A stretch of DNA of 64,000 bases, from assembly GCA_964019335.1 (NCBI GenBank), contig OZ025733.1, positions 127,001 to 191,000 on the forward strand, read 5' to 3'. Positions 54,501 to 64,000 of this stretch are shown here, piece by piece; positions within the stretch are counted from its first letter, which is position 1; every line of letters begins with the position of its first letter. The translations under genes were made by a program, and so were the position numbers. Source of the DNA: Diplonema japonicum. Taxonomy: Eukaryota; Euglenozoa; Diplonemea; Diplonemida; Diplonemidae. The notes below the pieces were generated by a model, which saw nothing but the letters and a program-made list of their open reading frames with translations, did no database searches and was not told the DNA's origin.

Positions 54501-56010
54501 CAGCATCCCCTTCCGCGACGCGGAGCCCGTCCTCGTCTCCTGCGGGGTGTGGGAGATCAAGCGAACCTGGAAGGTGCAGCCGCACTACAAGGACTGCGGG
54601 GAGGACTTCGACGCCTACCCGGACTCCCTGACGACGACGCGCGTGCAGACGATCACGGTGGAGGACCTGTTCGCTCCCGAGTTCATCGAGACCCCCGAGG
54701 CGGACCAGTTCGTGCACTTCCTGTCCGACTACGGCCCGTCGGTGACGGGGGTGCCCCTCGTGGAGGACATCGCGACCCACGCGGACATGGCGGCCCTGAA
54801 CCTCGTGTCCTACCCGATCAAGCTGGAGTACGCGGACGTCGCCTTCGACTACCACAGCGACACGCAGAGCTGCAGCGAGGGGCTCGCCGCCGTGACGAGG
54901 AGGTGGACCACCCGTGACCGCTGTGAGACGACGGCGACCTGGGAGCAAGTGGTGCGCGTGCAGCACCCCCGCTCGGAGGGCGGGATGGGGGAGATCGGGA
55001 ACGCGACCCAGTTCCAGGCCTTCTCCGTCGGGGACGTCCACCTGGAGAACACGACCGTCGGAGACGTCGGCTCCGTGGAGGACGTGACCTTGAGGAGGAG
55101 CGTCGCCGACAGGGTCGTCGCCGGGATCGCGGAGCCGCTGACGGACCACTGCGGGATGCCCGTCCAAGAGCTCGGGGACAGCGCAGCCGACAACATCACC
55201 GACTTCTCGGAGGCGCTCCTGAACCTGCCGCCCCTCCGCACCGGGGCCATGAAGATCACCTGCCCCGATCAGAACCAGTCCCTCTGCGTGGTCGACATGC
55301 TGACCCCCAACACGACGACGAAGGTCACCATCGACGACAAGGACAACATGCTGCTGGAGGGGGACGGCGACCTGTACAACATCTTCTCGGTCTCGGGGAA
55401 CGAGTGGCTCATCCCGACCCCGCACCCGGTGCACCACAGCTGGTGGGGCTGGGACCACTGGCACACGCACAAGTACCACAAGGACGTGTGGAGGACGGAC
55501 CCGAAGCCCACGATGACGGTGCGGGCCTCCGGCTGGGTCATCATGAACATCGAGTACGGACACCTGGACCACAGGCTGGACACCCTGAGGGACACCGTGT
55601 TCGAGGGGAGGTCCCTCGGGGCACCCTTCACCATCTACAACATGAAGCAGATCTGCGAGAGCCACGACGACTGGCACAGGGAGAGGGAGTGCAGGTACAT
55701 CCACCACTGGTGGGGCTGGCACCACTGGCACCACCCCGTGCACCACCACCCCGGCCACCACCATTATGGACACCACGGACACCACACCTGGAACTGGCAC
55801 TCCCACTGGAAGGGCTTCCACGACACCACTATGCTCCTGAAGAACGTGACCTTGCACGGTACCCTCGTCACCCAGGATGAGAGGGTTAGGCTCGAGATCG
55901 AGAAGTCCGAGGTCTACGGGCAGGTTATATCTGCTGGGCGCAAGCTGTACTTGGAGGACACGCAGTTCCACTGCAACCTCTTCCCTGTCAATGCCCCGTG
56001 CCCACAGTAA
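48541..56010 (+). CDS. Giant secreted modular protein, copy 1
   Basis: 2,489 residues in one open frame. Signal peptide: [18 protein letters not shown]. Modules in order: a helical head; about 241-319, a VPTP repeat stalk; 322-364, two Cys-rich repeats ([18 protein letters not shown]) like EB or small disulphide modules; 572-623, an APDT-type linker; a long beta-rich middle (about 640-1265) with membrane-binding look; amphipathic helices near 1267-1367; a Cys cluster ([13 protein letters not shown]) near 1400; a Gly/Ser linker; about 1575-2140, two HYR-like repeat pairs ([30 protein letters not shown]); and His/Trp-rich segments at about 2294-2320 and 2375-2430 ([11 protein letters not shown]). 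No membrane span or GPI signal is seen at the end, so it is probably secreted or cell-wall bound. Codons are markedly GC-ending compared with other genes here. Confidence 0.88.
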   Translation: MVRSRMPLLLWGASLLVVLAGAQDSAPTTTTTSEPLTVFSLASSLADTVDAYRGQVADALTNTGKELVEALGVKDEIEAMVENLEQLNNLKDTAMSGADDMIAFFEGDDMASYTDELSNLGSTLMPYVRAFTGQCNTSVASASRKALILEARENHLQRSAAGARSGVVLSRNCDQTAFQCPLFTVTVGFSVSYTRLRKGSFSFTPSVGIAASAGVDTAPSADWYKHLFGGVGLGWGVGVSWEWTPAPVVPTPIPTPVPTPVPTPVPTPVPTPVPTPVPTPVPTPVPTPVPTPVPTPVPTPVPTPVPTPVPTPVPTPAPTKGDPCTSDNDCGLDERCLNGNCAPECASDNDCGLDEVCSHGQCAPETTTNKNRRSLQQHQQQVESREGEVLATPPTEKKGWFANTEFEVALSVDWFANAGAYSGFAFTVGMDMPNIVQATTGIEGVTIVLTHPHWRCFEKVDRDTWWGDVKFGGFGLTVKSVEIPKDLKTADVTKKISGAIDGLKDLVKTSLKDLITGWKEQKKAAITDAAGNKWSGIGFNFGMAATLADSIVKGDSLVYDPSSCPVNTKSPPGPPPTAVPTVAPATKAPPTNAPDTDAPPTNAPDTNAPDTDAPDTQAPDTTASSSSGSTRELLDATTDFNNFLKLLKPVVQEGEISMPFCLGECSNPTPTTSISGVGRIGQPPTCNGVEAGVWVDQITMANIAYLVTSNFDRDVAKALDAILSPVLSFGIQDTKLALAATTTGVKLYAVGSPKLPDVLEGDFLEVIADVAGSFRVSASAELQFVGSAVLELRVGTDPDTSESNFAIVNTAGTLGMSIYIQFEHVFGGIPTQTLGVNIPLKICVERCSEVYANRYFLFLIGDLSLVVSPTAQLVRGTLTMDGWWYRALGLPFLHIGDITLGAEWDLKSPLPTGFTLGGAVCLGKEDNCKTDTQPFIEGRTYVGVSATLPEDNFFIAMVSELTIGGVIDLVSEYVPALDTVSIPGKLGESGIYPFDKDYKTKCAGKLDGYANATTLDLECFAFFSFSPIKEQRLSFRSGDVVIPAGVALQGRLNFLGWEIAIELAVSKTRFYINAWMDPVDLDIGGFKMRIGNRLENKVAVGGARFLVDLQVAPSPSALIDIGGAFDIPMLDSYGYLNVTLNADIFSFSAGIDLFGGALSSHVNVTWNWDLTFFKMELRDMNFLEIVKIKQVLFMYDLRAPIPYAIFQCKIQVLFVNLEAKVEVNGNEIDFAVTLDLALVETTVSGHAKISPKGFEDSEFDISVSVSLGDVGQAILDGINDACKAVAKVATEAWNFVEGKVQALWNGITDVFDNALSAIKNAVGAFLNSIEDVIKDVVGALKKVPVLGKIVEAGEKLLDGDFEGAAQSFGSAIGIFSTEGHKIVDAGGKNEYGCKYVKEQWRECWCHGLCAFGKTCKTKSGSKYAEPKCMEDVALAAAEVKTKSDKMAKKRGVIDDSKEINPGLQSIGAGAAVPMPSLQKSTVAVPFGSNPAAAAGGFSGGVKQFGGKGSGGGLSSSEQGVSLSNMPFDFTTQASYDASVENTQNRMVTAMKDKALEKQGGMGNDISSEAGLVTRKPPVLGAATSYTFRCDQPINLDSLKPQPVFIDPACTSGAVVVMLRKTTLPTSQFPNRICGTYFLEVVWQLQDNPACGGTSAEVKQIITVEPAPPAFSFFPADAHINTQQTLDPTVLGIAEGESPCKQEFDIFSVDSEPKAVEGECGKWTIERKWTIVPYFSDAVCTGTFADSSSRVQTIYIADETAPVFTYTPEGEVEVPFFENFRSANPIPLTEEQTHADFAGMNLVSEPTTTTSVDGPLARQSVKLEDEPTCRDRGLAQQTRTWTTTDKCGNSRTFQQTVKLQHPPTALTTTQGWTPSQQLFAYWVGVSQLPDVCHAGKETVGGPKGFKPLDDSATATHACAVDDDAAAAWTEDGCRRLGPETPAYTEQVYSEPPRFVSFPSDITINTTHSLHPDSGLGRPTGAAYCGTPLSIPFRDAEPVLVSCGVWEIKRTWKVQPHYKDCGEDFDAYPDSLTTTRVQTITVEDLFAPEFIETPEADQFVHFLSDYGPSVTGVPLVEDIATHADMAALNLVSYPIKLEYADVAFDYHSDTQSCSEGLAAVTRRWTTRDRCETTATWEQVVRVQHPRSEGGMGEIGNATQFQAFSVGDVHLENTTVGDVGSVEDVTLRRSVADRVVAGIAEPLTDHCGMPVQELGDSAADNITDFSEALLNLPPLRTGAMKITCPDQNQSLCVVDMLTPNTTTKVTIDDKDNMLLEGDGDLYNIFSVSGNEWLIPTPHPVHHSWWGWDHWHTHKYHKDVWRTDPKPTMTVRASGWVIMNIEYGHLDHRLDTLRDTVFEGRSLGAPFTIYNMKQICESHDDWHRERECRYIHHWWGWHHWHHPVHHHPGHHHYGHHGHHTWNWHSHWKGFHDTTMLLKNVTLHGTLVTQDERVRLEIEKSEVYGQVISAGRKLYLEDTQFHCNLFPVNAPCPQ

Positions 56011-57358
56011 GAGAAAAAAAAGAAGAAGAAGAAGAAGAAGAAGAAGAGAGGAATCTGAATTCTCCCCAATTTCTTCTTCTTTTTTTTTTTTTTTTAATTT
56101 TTTTATTATAGTTTTTTCTTAATTCTTCTAAAAACACGTTTCAAAAAGAAAAAAAAGAAAAATTACCTTCCAAATTACTTATGAAAACTGTCATCATAGG
56201 GAAAAGAAAAGAAGGAGATCCCCTTTTGTTTTGCTCAAAATCAGGGTTTTCAAAGAGCTTTCTTCTTCTTTTTTTTTTTCTTTCTCTTCCTTCTTTATTT
56301 GTTCTGTTTTTTTTTTTTTTTTTTTTTTTTTTTTGTTTGCAATTAAACGACGGTTTGATTTTTATTCCTCTCCCTCCCTCCCCTCCTTTTTTTTTTTAAA
56401 GTGGGATTGGCCCTTAAATGGCCTTGTTCTCCCTCCCCCACGTCCCCAGCTCTTCCCCCCCCCCCCCCCCCCCGTTCTTTCATCCTTTCACTCTCTGTCC
56501 CTTCAAAGTTTTGAAAAAACTTTTGAAAGGGATTCACTTTTTCCCTCTTTCCTCTCTAAAAGAAATTTGTAGACGCGGGATAAATGATGATTGCCTCTCA
56601 TTCGTTTTCTTTCTTTGTTTCTCCCCCCTCTTTTTTTTTTAATTCCTAGTAGAGTTTCTTCAGAGAAAAAAAAAAAAAAGAGAGAAGAAAACCACAAAAC
56701 ACACACCGGCTTACGGACAGTCTCGTATTGTTGTGGGTCAGTTCAACAGAAATTATTCTAGATAACACTTCGAGAAGGAGTATAACCACAGGGCAGTCAG
56801 ATGCAACCATCCTGCCTTGGGCTTCTTTATCATGCTTTGTAGTCTGTGAAAGAGGGCCAAGAAAGAAAGAAAAAAAAACCCCCCCCTTTTTTTTTGGCTC
56901 TCGTTTTCTGTTGTTGTCTGGCTCCGGACTGTTCTTTTGGGTGTATTGTACCTTTTTTTCTTTCTTCTCTCTTCTCTTTTTTTTCTGATTCTCTACGAAA
57001 AAAAGGAAACAAAAAAAAAAAAAAGAAAAAAAAAACAAAAAAAAAGAAGAAGTTTTGAGTATTCATTTGTTCAAGGTCCCTCCCAACCGAAGGAAGTAAG
57101 TACTAAAAAAAAAAAAAAAAAAATGTCTTTCTTACTTCTTTTTCTCGAAATGCTCGTTCGTTTTGTTTCTTCCCCGGCCAGACTTTTATTGTGTTGTGTG
57201 TGTATTTTTCTCATCTTGAGGAAAACCACATTTCTTTTTTTTTGTCTGACTCCTTTTCTTTTTTAAACCTCTTCTTTTTTTCTCTCTTTTTTTTTTAATT
57301 CTTTTTTTTTTTTCTTCCCACAGGGGCGCCACCAACACTGGCCTCCTTTATCTCTTAT

Positions 57359-57390
<32 letters not shown>

Positions 57391-57531
57391 CCCGTGAGCA
57401 CTCCGCTGCACACTGAAACTTTATCGAATTAATTCTTTTTTTTCGAAATCATAGTAGAACCGATACTCGCCGTCGTTGACCATTTTTTGGAACCTCAGAG
57501 TAAACTTTTTTTTTCCTTCTTCTTTTTCCTT
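56011..57531. other. Intergenic between the tandem copies
   Basis: Starts with a GAA microsatellite (56022-56046) after the stop; holds T-runs, a C-run (56456-56473), a type-A SINE-like tail at 57324-57358 (GGGGCGCCACCAACACTGGC), a T-run, and a TTATCGAA repeat at 57393-57430. No gene is supported. Confidence 0.65.
57324..57430. repeat. Two adjacent element tails
   Basis: The GGCGCCACCAACACTGGCC tail (like 11068 and 26931) is followed after a T-run by GTGAGCACTCCGCTGCACAC plus TTTATCGAA (like 7078 and 19064). Their adjacency shows that the second motif can directly follow the first, so both may belong to one larger element. Confidence 0.65.
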
Positions 57532-57588
57532 CCATATTTCACTTGACCACCACAACACAACACAACAGGTTGCAACACACACACTAAG

Positions 57589-57621
<33 letters not shown>

Positions 57622-60600
57622 CCCATCACCACCCAAAAAAAAACCACACGAAATGGTCAGAAGCCGCATGCCGCTTCTGCTGTGGGGTGCTTCTCTGCTT
57701 GTCGTTCTTGCAGGAGCACAGGACTCAGCACCGACAACAACAACGACCTCGGAACCTCTGACAGTGTTCTCGCTGGCCTCGTCGCTGGCGGACACGGTGG
57801 ACGCCTACAGGGGGCAGGTTGCGGACGCCCTCACGAACACGGGGAAGGAGCTGGTGGAGGCGCTCGGGGTGAAGGACGAGATAGAGGCGATGGTGGAGAA
57901 CCTGGAGCAGCTGAACAACTTGAAGGACACGGCGATGTCCGGTGCAGATGACATGATCGCCTTCTTCGAAGGTGACGACATGGCTTCCTACACGGACGAG
58001 CTCTCGAACCTTGGGAGCACGCTGATGCCATACGTCCGCGCCTTCACCGGGCAGTGCAACACGTCGGTCGCCTCTGCCAGCAGGAAGGCTCTGATCCTGG
58101 AAGCGCGGGAGAACCACCTGCAGAGGAGTGCGGCGGGGGCGCGCAGTGGTGTGGTCCTCAGCAGGAACTGCGACCAGACGGCGTTTCAATGCCCGCTCTT
58201 CACGGTGACGGTCGGCTTCAGCGTCTCGTACACGCGCTTGAGGAAGGGGAGCTTCTCCTTCACCCCTTCGGTAGGGATCGCTGCAAGCGCTGGGGTGGAC
58301 ACTGCGCCGAGCGCCGACTGGTACAAGCACCTCTTTGGAGGAGTTGGTCTTGGGTGGGGGGTCGGAGTGAGTTGGGAATGGACCCCTGCACCTGTGGTCC
58401 CAACACCCATCCCAACACCCGTCCCCACACCGGTTCCTACCCCTGTTCCTACACCGGTTCCCACCCCTGTCCCTACTCCAGTCCCCACCCCTGTTCCAAC
58501 ACCTGTTCCAACACCTGTTCCTACTCCTGTTCCTACTCCTGTCCCTACACCTGTCCCTACCCCTGTTCCCACACCTGTCCCTACACCGGTCCCCACCCCT
58601 GCCCCCACAAAGGGTGACCCGTGTACCTCGGACAACGACTGCGGGCTGGACGAGAGGTGTCTGAACGGGAACTGCGCGCCTGAATGTGCTTCCGACAACG
58701 ACTGCGGGCTGGACGAGGTGTGCTCGCATGGGCAGTGTGCACCCGAGACGACGACGAACAAGAACAGGAGGTCTCTCCAACAACACCAACAACAAGTAGA
58801 GAGTAGGGAGGGTGAGGTGCTCGCGACGCCGCCAACAGAGAAGAAGGGGTGGTTCGCCAACACGGAGTTCGAGGTGGCGCTCTCAGTGGACTGGTTCGCG
58901 AACGCCGGGGCCTACAGCGGCTTCGCCTTCACTGTCGGGATGGACATGCCGAACATCGTACAGGCGACGACCGGGATCGAGGGGGTGACGATCGTGTTGA
59001 CGCACCCGCACTGGAGGTGTTTCGAGAAGGTGGACAGGGACACATGGTGGGGCGATGTGAAGTTCGGGGGTTTCGGACTGACGGTGAAGTCGGTGGAGAT
59101 CCCGAAAGACCTTAAGACCGCGGACGTGACCAAGAAGATCAGCGGGGCGATAGACGGGCTGAAGGATCTGGTGAAGACGTCGCTGAAGGACTTGATCACT
59201 GGTTGGAAGGAGCAGAAGAAGGCTGCCATCACCGACGCGGCGGGGAACAAGTGGTCTGGGATCGGGTTCAACTTCGGGATGGCAGCGACACTGGCGGACT
59301 CGATCGTCAAGGGGGACAGCTTGGTCTACGACCCGTCTTCGTGCCCTGTAAACACGAAGAGCCCGCCTGGGCCTCCCCCTACCGCCGTGCCCACCGTTGC
59401 TCCTGCCACGAAGGCCCCCCCCACCAACGCCCCGGACACCGACGCTCCCCCTACGAATGCCCCGGACACCAACGCCCCGGACACCGACGCCCCAGACACG
59501 CAGGCGCCCGACACGACGGCCTCCTCCTCATCAGGCAGCACCAGGGAGCTTCTAGACGCAACAACGGACTTCAACAACTTCCTGAAGCTGTTGAAACCAG
59601 TCGTGCAAGAGGGTGAGATATCGATGCCTTTCTGCCTCGGAGAGTGCAGCAACCCGACCCCGACGACGTCGATCTCAGGGGTGGGGAGGATCGGGCAGCC
59701 CCCTACCTGCAACGGGGTGGAGGCAGGGGTGTGGGTGGACCAGATCACGATGGCGAACATTGCCTACCTGGTGACAAGCAACTTCGACAGGGACGTCGCG
59801 AAGGCGCTGGACGCGATCCTGTCGCCCGTGCTCTCCTTCGGGATCCAGGACACGAAGCTCGCCCTCGCGGCGACAACAACGGGGGTGAAGCTGTACGCGG
59901 TCGGGTCCCCGAAGCTCCCCGACGTGCTGGAGGGAGACTTCCTGGAGGTGATCGCTGATGTCGCGGGGAGCTTCCGGGTGTCGGCGAGTGCGGAGCTGCA
60001 GTTCGTCGGGTCGGCTGTGCTGGAGCTGCGCGTGGGGACGGACCCGGACACGTCGGAGAGCAACTTCGCGATCGTGAACACGGCGGGGACGCTCGGGATG
60101 AGCATCTACATCCAGTTCGAGCACGTGTTCGGGGGGATCCCGACACAGACCCTCGGGGTGAACATCCCTCTGAAGATCTGCGTGGAGCGCTGCTCGGAGG
60201 TCTACGCAAACCGCTACTTCCTGTTCCTCATCGGGGACCTGTCGCTGGTGGTGAGCCCGACGGCGCAGCTGGTGCGCGGGACCCTCACCATGGACGGGTG
60301 GTGGTACCGCGCCCTGGGGCTCCCCTTCCTGCACATCGGAGACATCACGCTCGGGGCGGAGTGGGACCTGAAGTCCCCGCTCCCGACCGGGTTCACCTTG
60401 GGGGGTGCGGTCTGCCTTGGAAAGGAGGATAACTGCAAGACGGACACCCAGCCCTTCATCGAGGGCCGCACCTACGTCGGGGTGAGCGCGACCCTCCCGG
60501 AGGACAACTTCTTCATCGCGATGGTGTCGGAGCTCACCATCGGCGGGGTCATCGACCTCGTGTCGGAGTACGTGCCTGCCCTGGACACGGTGTCCATCCC

Positions 60601-63600
60601 GGGGAAGCTCGGGGAGTCTGGGATCTACCCCTTCGACAAGGACTACAAGACGAAGTGCGCGGGGAAGCTGGACGGCTACGCCAACGCGACCACGCTTGAT
60701 CTGGAGTGCTTCGCCTTCTTCTCCTTCAGTCCTATCAAGGAGCAGAGGCTCTCCTTCAGGAGCGGAGACGTGGTGATCCCTGCGGGGGTCGCCCTGCAGG
60801 GGCGTCTGAACTTCCTCGGCTGGGAGATCGCGATCGAGCTCGCGGTGAGCAAGACGCGCTTCTACATCAACGCCTGGATGGACCCGGTGGACCTCGACAT
60901 CGGAGGGTTCAAGATGCGGATCGGGAACCGTCTGGAGAACAAGGTGGCGGTGGGCGGGGCGAGGTTCTTGGTGGACCTGCAGGTGGCGCCGTCCCCGAGC
61001 GCCTTGATCGACATCGGGGGTGCCTTCGACATCCCGATGCTGGACTCCTACGGCTACCTGAACGTGACCTTGAACGCAGACATCTTCTCCTTCTCGGCGG
61101 GGATCGACCTGTTCGGCGGGGCGCTGTCCTCGCACGTGAACGTGACCTGGAACTGGGACCTCACCTTCTTCAAGATGGAGCTGCGGGACATGAACTTTTT
61201 GGAGATCGTGAAGATCAAGCAGGTGCTCTTCATGTACGACCTGAGGGCCCCGATCCCGTACGCCATCTTCCAGTGCAAGATCCAGGTCCTGTTCGTGAAC
61301 CTCGAGGCTAAGGTGGAGGTGAACGGGAACGAGATCGACTTCGCGGTGACGCTGGACTTGGCGTTGGTGGAGACGACGGTGAGCGGGCACGCCAAGATTT
61401 CCCCGAAAGGCTTCGAGGACTCCGAGTTCGACATCTCTGTGTCGGTGTCCCTGGGGGACGTGGGGCAGGCGATCTTGGACGGGATCAATGACGCGTGCAA
61501 AGCTGTGGCGAAGGTGGCGACCGAGGCCTGGAACTTCGTGGAGGGGAAGGTGCAGGCTTTGTGGAACGGGATCACGGACGTCTTCGACAACGCTTTGAGC
61601 GCGATCAAGAACGCGGTCGGGGCCTTCCTGAACAGCATCGAGGACGTGATCAAGGACGTGGTGGGAGCGCTGAAGAAGGTACCTGTGCTCGGGAAGATCG
61701 TGGAGGCCGGGGAGAAGCTCCTGGACGGGGACTTCGAGGGGGCGGCGCAGTCCTTCGGGAGCGCGATCGGGATCTTCAGCACGGAGGGGCACAAGATCGT
61801 GGACGCGGGGGGCAAGAACGAGTACGGGTGCAAGTACGTGAAGGAGCAGTGGAGGGAGTGCTGGTGCCACGGGCTGTGCGCCTTCGGGAAGACCTGCAAG
61901 ACGAAGTCCGGATCGAAGTACGCGGAGCCTAAATGCATGGAGGACGTGGCGCTTGCAGCGGCGGAGGTGAAGACGAAGTCCGACAAGATGGCGAAGAAGA
62001 GGGGGGTGATCGACGACTCGAAGGAGATCAACCCTGGGCTGCAGAGCATCGGGGCGGGGGCGGCGGTCCCGATGCCGTCGCTGCAGAAGTCAACGGTGGC
62101 TGTGCCGTTCGGGTCGAACCCGGCAGCTGCGGCCGGAGGCTTCAGCGGCGGTGTGAAGCAGTTCGGAGGGAAGGGGTCCGGCGGGGGTTTGTCGAGCTCG
62201 GAGCAGGGGGTGTCCCTCAGCAACATGCCGTTCGACTTCACAACGCAGGCGAGCTACGACGCGAGCGTGGAGAACACGCAGAACAGGATGGTGACGGCGA
62301 TGAAGGACAAGGCGCTCGAGAAGCAAGGGGGGATGGGGAACGACATCAGCAGCGAGGCAGGGTTGGTGACGCGGAAACCGCCGGTCCTCGGGGCTGCGAC
62401 CTCGTACACCTTCCGCTGCGACCAGCCGATCAACCTGGACAGCCTGAAGCCGCAGCCCGTGTTCATCGACCCCGCGTGCACCTCGGGGGCGGTGGTCGTA
62501 ATGCTGAGGAAGACGACGCTCCCCACGTCGCAGTTCCCGAACAGGATCTGCGGGACCTACTTCCTGGAGGTGGTGTGGCAGCTGCAGGACAACCCCGCGT
62601 GCGGGGGCACCTCGGCCGAGGTGAAGCAGATCATCACGGTGGAACCGGCCCCGCCCGCCTTCTCCTTTTTCCCGGCTGACGCACACATCAACACGCAGCA
62701 GACCCTGGACCCGACGGTGCTGGGGATTGCGGAAGGGGAGTCCCCCTGCAAGCAGGAATTCGACATTTTCTCCGTGGACAGCGAGCCGAAGGCCGTGGAG
62801 GGGGAGTGCGGGAAGTGGACGATCGAGAGGAAGTGGACGATCGTCCCCTACTTCTCCGACGCGGTGTGCACAGGGACCTTCGCGGACAGCAGCAGCAGGG
62901 TGCAGACCATCTACATCGCGGACGAGACGGCCCCTGTCTTCACCTACACCCCTGAGGGAGAGGTGGAGGTTCCCTTCTTCGAGAACTTCAGGTCCGCGAA
63001 CCCGATCCCCCTGACGGAGGAGCAGACGCACGCCGACTTCGCGGGGATGAACCTCGTGTCTGAACCCACGACCACGACCTCGGTGGACGGACCGCTGGCG
63101 AGGCAGTCGGTGAAGCTGGAGGACGAGCCGACCTGCAGGGACCGCGGGCTCGCGCAGCAGACGAGGACCTGGACCACGACCGACAAGTGCGGGAACAGCA
63201 GGACCTTCCAGCAGACAGTGAAGCTGCAGCACCCGCCGACGGCGCTGACGACGACGCAGGGGTGGACCCCCTCGCAGCAGCTCTTCGCGTACTGGGTCGG
63301 GGTGAGCCAGCTTCCCGACGTGTGCCACGCCGGGAAGGAAACGGTTGGAGGACCGAAGGGGTTCAAGCCGCTGGACGACTCCGCAACGGCGACGCACGCA
63401 TGCGCAGTTGACGACGACGCCGCCGCCGCGTGGACGGAGGACGGGTGCAGGAGGCTGGGACCTGAGACCCCTGCCTACACGGAGCAGGTGTACTCGGAGC
63501 CGCCGCGCTTCGTAAGCTTCCCCTCTGACATCACGATCAACACGACGCACTCGCTCCACCCGGACAGCGGGCTGGGGAGGCCGACCGGGGCCGCCTACTG

Positions 63601-64000
63601 CGGGACCCCCCTCAGCATCCCCTTCCGCGACGCGGAGCCCGTCCTCGTCTCCTGCGGGGTGTGGGAGATCAAGCGAACCTGGAAGGTGCAGCCGCACTAC
63701 AAGGACTGCGGGGAGGACTTCGACGCCTACCCGGACTCCCTGACGACGACGCGCGTGCAGACGATCACGGTGGAGGACCTGTTCGCTCCCGAGTTCATCG
63801 AGACCCCCGAGGCGGACCAGTTCGTGCACTTCCTGTCCGACTACGGCCCGTCGGTGACGGGGGTGCCCCTCGTGGAGGACATCGCGACCCACGCGGACAT
63901 GGCGGCCCTGAACCTCGTGTCCTACCCGATCAAGCTGGAGTACGCGGACGTCGCCTTCGACTACCACAGCGACACGCAGAGCTGCAGCGAGGGGCTCGCC
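57532..64000. repeat. Tandem duplication, unit 2 (cut by window)
   Basis: Copy of 48421-54888. The A-run in the leader is 31 bases in both units, and I saw no coding difference in the parts compared, which indicates a very recent duplication, gene conversion or an assembly duplicate. Confidence 0.9.
57653..64000 (+). CDS. Giant secreted modular protein, copy 2, partial
   Basis: The first 2,116 codons of a gene that continues past the window edge. It has the same signal peptide, VPTP stalk, Cys-rich repeats, APDT linker, helical region and HYR-like repeats as the gene at 48541. The matching point in copy 1 is 54888, so the His/Trp-rich tail would lie outside the window. No frameshift or stop is seen. 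Having its own leader with the same AG and A-run, it should be expressed like copy 1, giving a double gene dose of the same protein. Confidence 0.88.
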   Translation, partial: MVRSRMPLLLWGASLLVVLAGAQDSAPTTTTTSEPLTVFSLASSLADTVDAYRGQVADALTNTGKELVEALGVKDEIEAMVENLEQLNNLKDTAMSGADDMIAFFEGDDMASYTDELSNLGSTLMPYVRAFTGQCNTSVASASRKALILEARENHLQRSAAGARSGVVLSRNCDQTAFQCPLFTVTVGFSVSYTRLRKGSFSFTPSVGIAASAGVDTAPSADWYKHLFGGVGLGWGVGVSWEWTPAPVVPTPIPTPVPTPVPTPVPTPVPTPVPTPVPTPVPTPVPTPVPTPVPTPVPTPVPTPVPTPVPTPVPTPAPTKGDPCTSDNDCGLDERCLNGNCAPECASDNDCGLDEVCSHGQCAPETTTNKNRRSLQQHQQQVESREGEVLATPPTEKKGWFANTEFEVALSVDWFANAGAYSGFAFTVGMDMPNIVQATTGIEGVTIVLTHPHWRCFEKVDRDTWWGDVKFGGFGLTVKSVEIPKDLKTADVTKKISGAIDGLKDLVKTSLKDLITGWKEQKKAAITDAAGNKWSGIGFNFGMAATLADSIVKGDSLVYDPSSCPVNTKSPPGPPPTAVPTVAPATKAPPTNAPDTDAPPTNAPDTNAPDTDAPDTQAPDTTASSSSGSTRELLDATTDFNNFLKLLKPVVQEGEISMPFCLGECSNPTPTTSISGVGRIGQPPTCNGVEAGVWVDQITMANIAYLVTSNFDRDVAKALDAILSPVLSFGIQDTKLALAATTTGVKLYAVGSPKLPDVLEGDFLEVIADVAGSFRVSASAELQFVGSAVLELRVGTDPDTSESNFAIVNTAGTLGMSIYIQFEHVFGGIPTQTLGVNIPLKICVERCSEVYANRYFLFLIGDLSLVVSPTAQLVRGTLTMDGWWYRALGLPFLHIGDITLGAEWDLKSPLPTGFTLGGAVCLGKEDNCKTDTQPFIEGRTYVGVSATLPEDNFFIAMVSELTIGGVIDLVSEYVPALDTVSIPGKLGESGIYPFDKDYKTKCAGKLDGYANATTLDLECFAFFSFSPIKEQRLSFRSGDVVIPAGVALQGRLNFLGWEIAIELAVSKTRFYINAWMDPVDLDIGGFKMRIGNRLENKVAVGGARFLVDLQVAPSPSALIDIGGAFDIPMLDSYGYLNVTLNADIFSFSAGIDLFGGALSSHVNVTWNWDLTFFKMELRDMNFLEIVKIKQVLFMYDLRAPIPYAIFQCKIQVLFVNLEAKVEVNGNEIDFAVTLDLALVETTVSGHAKISPKGFEDSEFDISVSVSLGDVGQAILDGINDACKAVAKVATEAWNFVEGKVQALWNGITDVFDNALSAIKNAVGAFLNSIEDVIKDVVGALKKVPVLGKIVEAGEKLLDGDFEGAAQSFGSAIGIFSTEGHKIVDAGGKNEYGCKYVKEQWRECWCHGLCAFGKTCKTKSGSKYAEPKCMEDVALAAAEVKTKSDKMAKKRGVIDDSKEINPGLQSIGAGAAVPMPSLQKSTVAVPFGSNPAAAAGGFSGGVKQFGGKGSGGGLSSSEQGVSLSNMPFDFTTQASYDASVENTQNRMVTAMKDKALEKQGGMGNDISSEAGLVTRKPPVLGAATSYTFRCDQPINLDSLKPQPVFIDPACTSGAVVVMLRKTTLPTSQFPNRICGTYFLEVVWQLQDNPACGGTSAEVKQIITVEPAPPAFSFFPADAHINTQQTLDPTVLGIAEGESPCKQEFDIFSVDSEPKAVEGECGKWTIERKWTIVPYFSDAVCTGTFADSSSRVQTIYIADETAPVFTYTPEGEVEVPFFENFRSANPIPLTEEQTHADFAGMNLVSEPTTTTSVDGPLARQSVKLEDEPTCRDRGLAQQTRTWTTTDKCGNSRTFQQTVKLQHPPTALTTTQGWTPSQQLFAYWVGVSQLPDVCHAGKETVGGPKGFKPLDDSATATHACAVDDDAAAAWTEDGCRRLGPETPAYTEQVYSEPPRFVSFPSDITINTTHSLHPDSGLGRPTGAAYCGTPLSIPFRDAEPVLVSCGVWEIKRTWKVQPHYKDCGEDFDAYPDSLTTTRVQTITVEDLFAPEFIETPEADQFVHFLSDYGPSVTGVPLVEDIATHADMAALNLVSYPIKLEYADVAFDYHSDTQSCSEGLA

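Larger units (their letters stand above)
48421..56010. repeat. Tandem duplication, unit 1
   Basis: From 48421 (CCATATTTCACTTGACCACC) through the gene the sequence matches 57532-64000 at an offset of 9,111-9,112. The only difference I found is a run of four versus five C's before the ATG. Upstream of 48421 the two flanks diverge within pyrimidine-rich DNA. The downstream limit of the unit cannot be seen. Confidence 0.9.

Noticed and set aside
52978-55971. 997-codon minus-strand open frame
   Set aside because: Same shadow effect of GC-rich codons; no domain pattern, all other genes are on +.

Overview
This is nuclear DNA of a protist, most likely a euglenozoan and probably a diplonemid. Four observations support this: every gene I can support lies on the + strand; genes are closely spaced behind pyrimidine-rich tracts with a nearby AG, as expected for spliced-leader trans-splicing; a 5S rRNA-like sequence at 31144-31262 carries a euglenozoan-looking GAATGCACC...ATCCCG segment; and the intergenic DNA is saturated with long T, A, C and G runs. 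The lineage is inferred; I found no spliced-leader gene or other decisive marker.

Layout. 0.4-3.9 kb: a hypothetical protein and a secreted/membrane protein with a LamG-like ectodomain and about eight membrane spans. 3.9-9.7 kb: no credible gene; hairpins, foldback repeats and a possible retroelement remnant. 9.7-10.7 kb: an EDR2_C (DUF1336) lipid-binding-like protein. 12.2-18.9 kb: two large coiled-coil, probably cytoskeletal proteins. 20.1-26.0 kb: a CLC-type chloride/proton exchanger, two hypotheticals and a PDZ-like four-span membrane protein. 26.0-31.6 kb: a repeat island with four copies of a SINE-like element (one fused to the 5S sequence) and a nest of inverted repeats. 31.9-35.3 kb: an NADPH oxidase of the NOX family and two small proteins. 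36.3-47.7 kb: a 3,716-residue 1,3-beta-glucan synthase (GT48) fused behind two degenerate glycosidase-like domains, with three short introns near its 3' end. 48.5-64.0 kb: a giant secreted protein gene and its tandem copy, which runs off the window.

The introns supported here are 42-61 nt, start GTRTG and are purine-rich, often containing A-runs, while intergenic acceptor regions are T/C-rich. ATGs are usually preceded by A-runs. As a set the genes suggest cell-surface, membrane-transport and cytoskeletal work; I see no operon-like shared pathway, as expected for a polycistronic but functionally mixed array. The best candidates for something undescribed are the GH81-like/TIM-barrel-like/GT48 fusion, the tandem giant secreted proteins with His/Trp-rich tails, and the 5S-linked repeat family.
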